Assembly: GCF_000266885.1 (NCBI RefSeq)
Contig: NC_018020.1
Span: forward strand, 4,092,001 to 4,156,000
Length of the DNA: 64,000 bases
Source: Turneriella parva DSM 21527
GTDB lineage: Bacteria > Spirochaetota > Leptospiria > Turneriellales > Turneriellaceae
Reading direction: 5' to 3'
The position numbers were made by a program, and so were the translations under genes. Position 1 is the stretch's first letter, and every line of letters starts with the position of its first letter. Of the stretch, positions 61,085 to 64,000 are shown piece by piece. The notes beneath the pieces are model-generated. The model saw only the letters and a list, made by a program, of their open reading frames with translations. It made no database searches and was not told the origin of the DNA.

Positions 61085-62953
61085 ATGAAGCGCCGCAGCG
61101 TCACCCGTTCACTGCTCGACCAGTCATACGAGCCAGGGCCGGGGTTTCTTTATATTCCCCCACTGCCCCGCTCGCGCTATGATTTTATTTCGCAGGTGCA
61201 GACTGCATTCGTGAACAAAGTTGTGTCTTTCACATTTCCCGACTTCACCCACTGCTTTGAGTACAGCGTATTTGAAATGGTCGACGGACCCTTCATGCGT
61301 GTCACCGCGTCTTCGTCGCAGTTTCACCTGCGCGAAGTCGCCGAACACCGCAATATCGAGGTATTCAAGAAGTTCATCGCGAAAACCCGCCCGCTGGCGA
61401 TCGCGCATGAAAAGAATCTTTCGGCGCAAATGATGCGCCAGTCACTCTACAACATTGCCAACAACCTGCCGCCGATGGTTGAATTCTTGCATATCGCGTC
61501 AGAAGAAAGGCTGCACGCCGCGATGAAACGCCTCGCCCCCAATGGCGTGCGCTATGCGGTGGGTATTCCCGTGATTATAGACCGCAAACCCGTGGGGGTG
61601 CTCTGGGGCATTCACCGCAAGTCGTTCAGCCCCGAACAGCGCCGCGATGTCAGGCAGCAGATGATTTCGCTGGCACGGGCAATCGATTTTGTCGTTTCTG
61701 AAGAGCTCGCCGAATCGGCCGACGCGTACGCGGCCCGCCGAAAAATCGAAAAGCACGACCCGACTGCCAACCTCGAAAGCCTCGTCTACACACAGGTGCC
61801 CGACCAGGAAAAGCCGGTGAAGTCGATGGTTCTCTATTCGAACCGCTATTCAGAAAAATACCGGCAGGACACCAACTACATCGTGCCCACGGTCAATGGT
61901 TACCGCATCAGCCTCAAGCGCTACCTGCCCGAACACCTGAACGGGCAAGACCGCATTCTGCTGATGCTGCCAGGCTTCTTCTGCAACCGCTCGATCTGCG
62001 ACCGCCTGGCCAAAGAAATGGCGCTCGAACACGGTTATGCAGTTTTTACGCTTGATGTTCGGGGCAGGTCACGCGAGACCCTGCCCAATAAGTTCTTGAA
62101 TAACTACCACTGGTCGGTGGATAATTATATCTGGGAAGATTTTCCCGCAGCGCTGCAGTGGATCAAAGAGACGCACCCCGGCAAAAAGGTCGTTGTGTTC
62201 GGCCACAGCATGGGGGGCATGATTCCCCTCTTTTATTCGGCTGCCTATGACAAATACGGCCGCAAACGCTCGGGCGACCTCGCGATTAAACCCGAATCGA
62301 TTATCGACGGCATCGTTTCAATCACATCGCCGATCTATATTCGCATCGCGGCCGAGTCGACCTGGTTCAACATGTTTCGCCAATCGGCAAAGCTGCTGAC
62401 CGGCAATATTCTTGCCGAACCACTGATGCGGCTGATCAACTTCACGCTCACCTCGACGATCGGTGGCATCGACCTGAATAAATTCTTCACCTTTCTGCAC
62501 AACATCTCGGCTTCGATTCGCACCATGTCGTTCGACGTGTCGTACCGACTGCCAACGCTGAAAGAATTCATCGGCTACGAGCAGATCACGCCGCCCGAAT
62601 GGTACTTTTTTATGGAGGATGTATTCTGCGAAGAATCGATGCTCGTGATCAGCCAGTTCATTCGCTCACTCATCGACGGCGACAATTTCGTGTCGATTGA
62701 CAAAGAGATCAATTACACGCTTGAACTGAATGAACTCGAGATACCCCACTTTACAGTCGTAGGCACCGTAGACGAAATCGCTCCCCCCGATACGGTGCGT
62801 CAGGGCCACCTTGCCGGCAAGTCACCGAAGAACCGCATCGCCGAATATAAGCAAGGTCATTTGGGTATCATCACGCACCCCGAAACAGTGCGCCAGATAG
62901 CGATCGATACAGACGATTGGATTCGGTCCCTACCCGCGAATTATATTAGTTGA
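61085..62953 (+). CDS. Alpha/beta hydrolase with N-terminal GAF-like domain
   Basis: A 622-residue protein. N-half (about 40-215) has a GAF-like sensor pattern (VGIPVIIDRKPVGVLWGIHRKSF). The hydrolase half (about 270-615) holds a complete triad: Ser375 in FGHSMGGM, Asp563 in GTVDEIAP, His592 in KQGHLGI. A lid region (about 425-520) with hydrophobic residues suggests a lipase or esterase. No signal peptide, so cytoplasmic. The combination of a ligand-binding domain with a lipase-like hydrolase is distinctive. The substrate is unknown. No Shine-Dalgarno is visible at ATG 61085. The gene ends in a long palindrome. Confidence 0.87.
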   Translation: MKRRSVTRSLLDQSYEPGPGFLYIPPLPRSRYDFISQVQTAFVNKVVSFTFPDFTHCFEYSVFEMVDGPFMRVTASSSQFHLREVAEHRNIEVFKKFIAKTRPLAIAHEKNLSAQMMRQSLYNIANNLPPMVEFLHIASEERLHAAMKRLAPNGVRYAVGIPVIIDRKPVGVLWGIHRKSFSPEQRRDVRQQMISLARAIDFVVSEELAESADAYAARRKIEKHDPTANLESLVYTQVPDQEKPVKSMVLYSNRYSEKYRQDTNYIVPTVNGYRISLKRYLPEHLNGQDRILLMLPGFFCNRSICDRLAKEMALEHGYAVFTLDVRGRSRETLPNKFLNNYHWSVDNYIWEDFPAALQWIKETHPGKKVVVFGHSMGGMIPLFYSAAYDKYGRKRSGDLAIKPESIIDGIVSITSPIYIRIAAESTWFNMFRQSAKLLTGNILAEPLMRLINFTLTSTIGGIDLNKFFTFLHNISASIRTMSFDVSYRLPTLKEFIGYEQITPPEWYFFMEDVFCEESMLVISQFIRSLIDGDNFVSIDKEINYTLELNELEIPHFTVVGTVDEIAPPDTVRQGHLAGKSPKNRIAEYKQGHLGIITHPETVRQIAIDTDDWIRSLPANYIS

Positions 62954-62988
62954 TTGATTGGGAAGCTTCGCTTCCCAATCAATCAACT
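62948..62988. terminator. Bidirectional 19-bp hairpin between convergent genes
   Basis: Perfect 19-bp arms with a 3-nt TTC loop (arm starts AGTTGATTGATTGGG). The plus-strand stop TGA (62951-62953) lies in the left arm, and the minus-strand stop begins at its right edge. Termination in both directions is likely though no T-run follows. Confidence 0.75.
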
Positions 62989-63899
62989 CAGAATGCTGAA
63001 AGACCTTTCAGCACTTCGACCCGCCTGGTGATACTCTTCTTATCAGCCTTAGCGATGCCTGAAGTTGAAAAGCCTTCGACCGCAAAACTCGCAGTCGCAG
63101 AACCCCAGGCGACTGCGCGGCGCAAAACTTCAGAAGTGATCTTTTTTCCCGGTTGTGTGTTCGCCACCAGATAGCTCATGCATCCGCCGGCAAAACTATC
63201 GCCTGCACCCGTTGGGTCGATGACCTTCTCGGTCGGGTAAGAGGGACTGACGAAGATCTCATTCTTGGTGATGGCAGTAACGCCGTGCTCGCCTTTTTTG
63301 ACGATCACGACACCGGGCCCCTGCTTCTGTATCATTTTCGCCGCCTTGATCAGCGAGGCTTCGCCCGCGAGCATACGCACCTCGGCGTCGTTGAGAAAAA
63401 GTATATCTACCTGTTTGATGACTTTCATGAGATCTTTTTTCTTGCTCTCAATCCAGAAATTCATCGAATCCATGCCGACGAGCTGCACGTTTTTCATTTG
63501 TTTGAGCACCTTGTATTGTATCACAGGGTCAATGTTTGCGAGAAACAGAACCTGACGCTGCTTATCTTCTTCGGTCAGTTTCGGTTCAAACGTGGCGAAA
63601 GCACCGAGCTCTGTGCTGCGTGTGTGCGCGACCGCCATGTCGTGTTCGTAGAAACCCGACCAATGGAAAGTCGTCTCGCTGCTGCGCTCGATGCCACTCG
63701 TGTCAATGCCGAAGTTGCCCAGGTATTTTACATATTTTTCAGGGAAATCACTGCCGACAACGGCGATAATTTTCGGCTCAATCAGCGGAGCCGAAGCGAT
63801 CGAGAAGTGGCTGGCGGCGCCACCGAGCACATTCTTCTTTTCGCCGAACGGGGTCTTGATATCGTCGAACGCGACAGACCCAACCACAAGCATACGCAT
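62988..63899 (-). CDS. PfkB-family carbohydrate kinase
   Basis: A 303-residue ribokinase-fold kinase. N-terminal GSVAFDDI and GGAASHFSIA, catalytic DPTGAGDSFAGG with Asp base and anion hole, and the VVIVKKGEHGV strand are present. ATP is the phosphate donor; the sugar or nucleoside is not determined. I start at ATG 63899 (MRMLVVGSVAFDD); GTG 63923 and ATG 63893 are alternatives. No Shine-Dalgarno. A hairpin lies upstream at 63943. Confidence 0.92.
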   Translation of the reverse strand: MRMLVVGSVAFDDIKTPFGEKKNVLGGAASHFSIASAPLIEPKIIAVVGSDFPEKYVKYLGNFGIDTSGIERSSETTFHWSGFYEHDMAVAHTRSTELGAFATFEPKLTEEDKQRQVLFLANIDPVIQYKVLKQMKNVQLVGMDSMNFWIESKKKDLMKVIKQVDILFLNDAEVRMLAGEASLIKAAKMIQKQGPGVVIVKKGEHGVTAITKNEIFVSPSYPTEKVIDPTGAGDSFAGGCMSYLVANTQPGKKITSEVLRRAVAWGSATASFAVEGFSTSGIAKADKKSITRRVEVLKGLSAF

Positions 63900-63942
63900 T
63901 GGGCAGGCATGCCGAAAAGACACTCATCGCGTAAACTCCGTT

Positions 63943-63962
63943 AAGCGCGTTGTGACGCGCTT
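63943..63962. terminator. 8-bp hairpin upstream of the PfkB gene
   Basis: AAGCGCGT, TGTG loop, ACGCGCTT, followed by TT on the plus strand. On the minus strand it lies 2 nt after an in-frame TAG (63965-63967), so it could end a gene entering from beyond the right edge. Confidence 0.5.
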
Positions 63963-63964
63963 TT

Positions 63965-64000
63965 CTACACCGCGATGACAAGATCAGACGGCGGTCGTGA
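63965..64000 (-). CDS. Possible 3' end of a gene entering from the right
   Basis: The minus strand from the right edge reads 11 codons (SRPPSDLVIAV) and then TAG, directly before a terminator-like hairpin. Too short to recognise; included because the hairpin makes sense as its terminator. Confidence 0.3.
   Translation of the reverse strand, partial: SRPPSDLVIAV

Noticed and set aside
1-64000. CRISPR arrays, rRNA, tRNA, phage genes
   Set aside because: No regular direct repeats, no structural RNA signatures in the short gaps, and no phage genes among the proteins.

Overview
The window reads as a chromosomal segment of a spirochaete, most likely family Leptospiraceae and closest in feel to Turneriella. 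The grounds are a moderately GC-rich genome, lipoprotein signal peptides with loose spirochaetal lipoboxes, a GspN of the Leptospira/Geobacter type, FecR-plus-cyclase and M50B/SUMF1-type genes common in that family, and many unassigned secreted or beta-barrel proteins. The placement is inferred from protein resemblance only. About 50 protein genes fill nearly all of the DNA. I saw no rRNA, tRNA or CRISPR, and no gene-free stretch exceeds 180 bases.

Layout. 1-11762 (minus strand): amidase, GerMN-like protein, purine nucleoside phosphorylase, gcvPB, nuoF, class III adenylate cyclase, FecR-domain protein, TPR lipoprotein, and a large unassigned protein running off the left edge. 11836-12889: a complete IS30-family element with 26-bp ends. 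12952-15051: unassigned protein, FNR-like protein, mutM. 15230-20162: LolA-like protein, DUF1302-like outer-membrane protein and MMPL/RND permease, a probable lipid-export set; two tiny antisense membrane-protein genes exactly fill the gap between the first two. 20211-26465: acyl-CoA dehydrogenase, M14 carboxypeptidase, then gspK-L-M-N of a type II secretion system. 26480-32098: two secreted unknowns, a GGDEF-PilZ diguanylate cyclase, an M50B protease, an outer-membrane protein, pepP. 32102-36478: GT2-GtrA glycosyltransferase (frame interrupted by TGA near its start), an LptF/G permease, a double-length ThyX. 36471-39890 (minus): MsbA-like ABC exporter, CheX, RluA-type synthase, all overlapping. 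40023-45784: sucA, a GT-C-like membrane protein, hisI, an unknown, a low-molecular-weight phosphatase.

45788-57004 (minus) is the most unusual block: six tightly coupled genes encoding only exported proteins (two barrel-like outer-membrane proteins, a 1519-residue Gly-rich lipoprotein, a 917-residue carboxypeptidase-regulatory-like lipoprotein, a small secreted protein and a phospholipase C-like protein). It looks like one surface-assembly system. 57136-64000: cinA, a DUF455 protein, infC, a SUMF1-domain lipoprotein, a GAF-like/alpha-beta hydrolase, and a PfkB kinase.

Two themes recur. First, several -10-like hexamers end exactly 6 nt before a start codon, and some divergent genes begin 0-16 nt apart, which suggests leaderless mRNAs. 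Second, perfect or near-perfect palindromes of unrelated sequence sit on gene ends, often including the stop codon. Several genes for multisubunit machines (nuoF, gcvPB, sucA, infC) stand apart from their usual partners.
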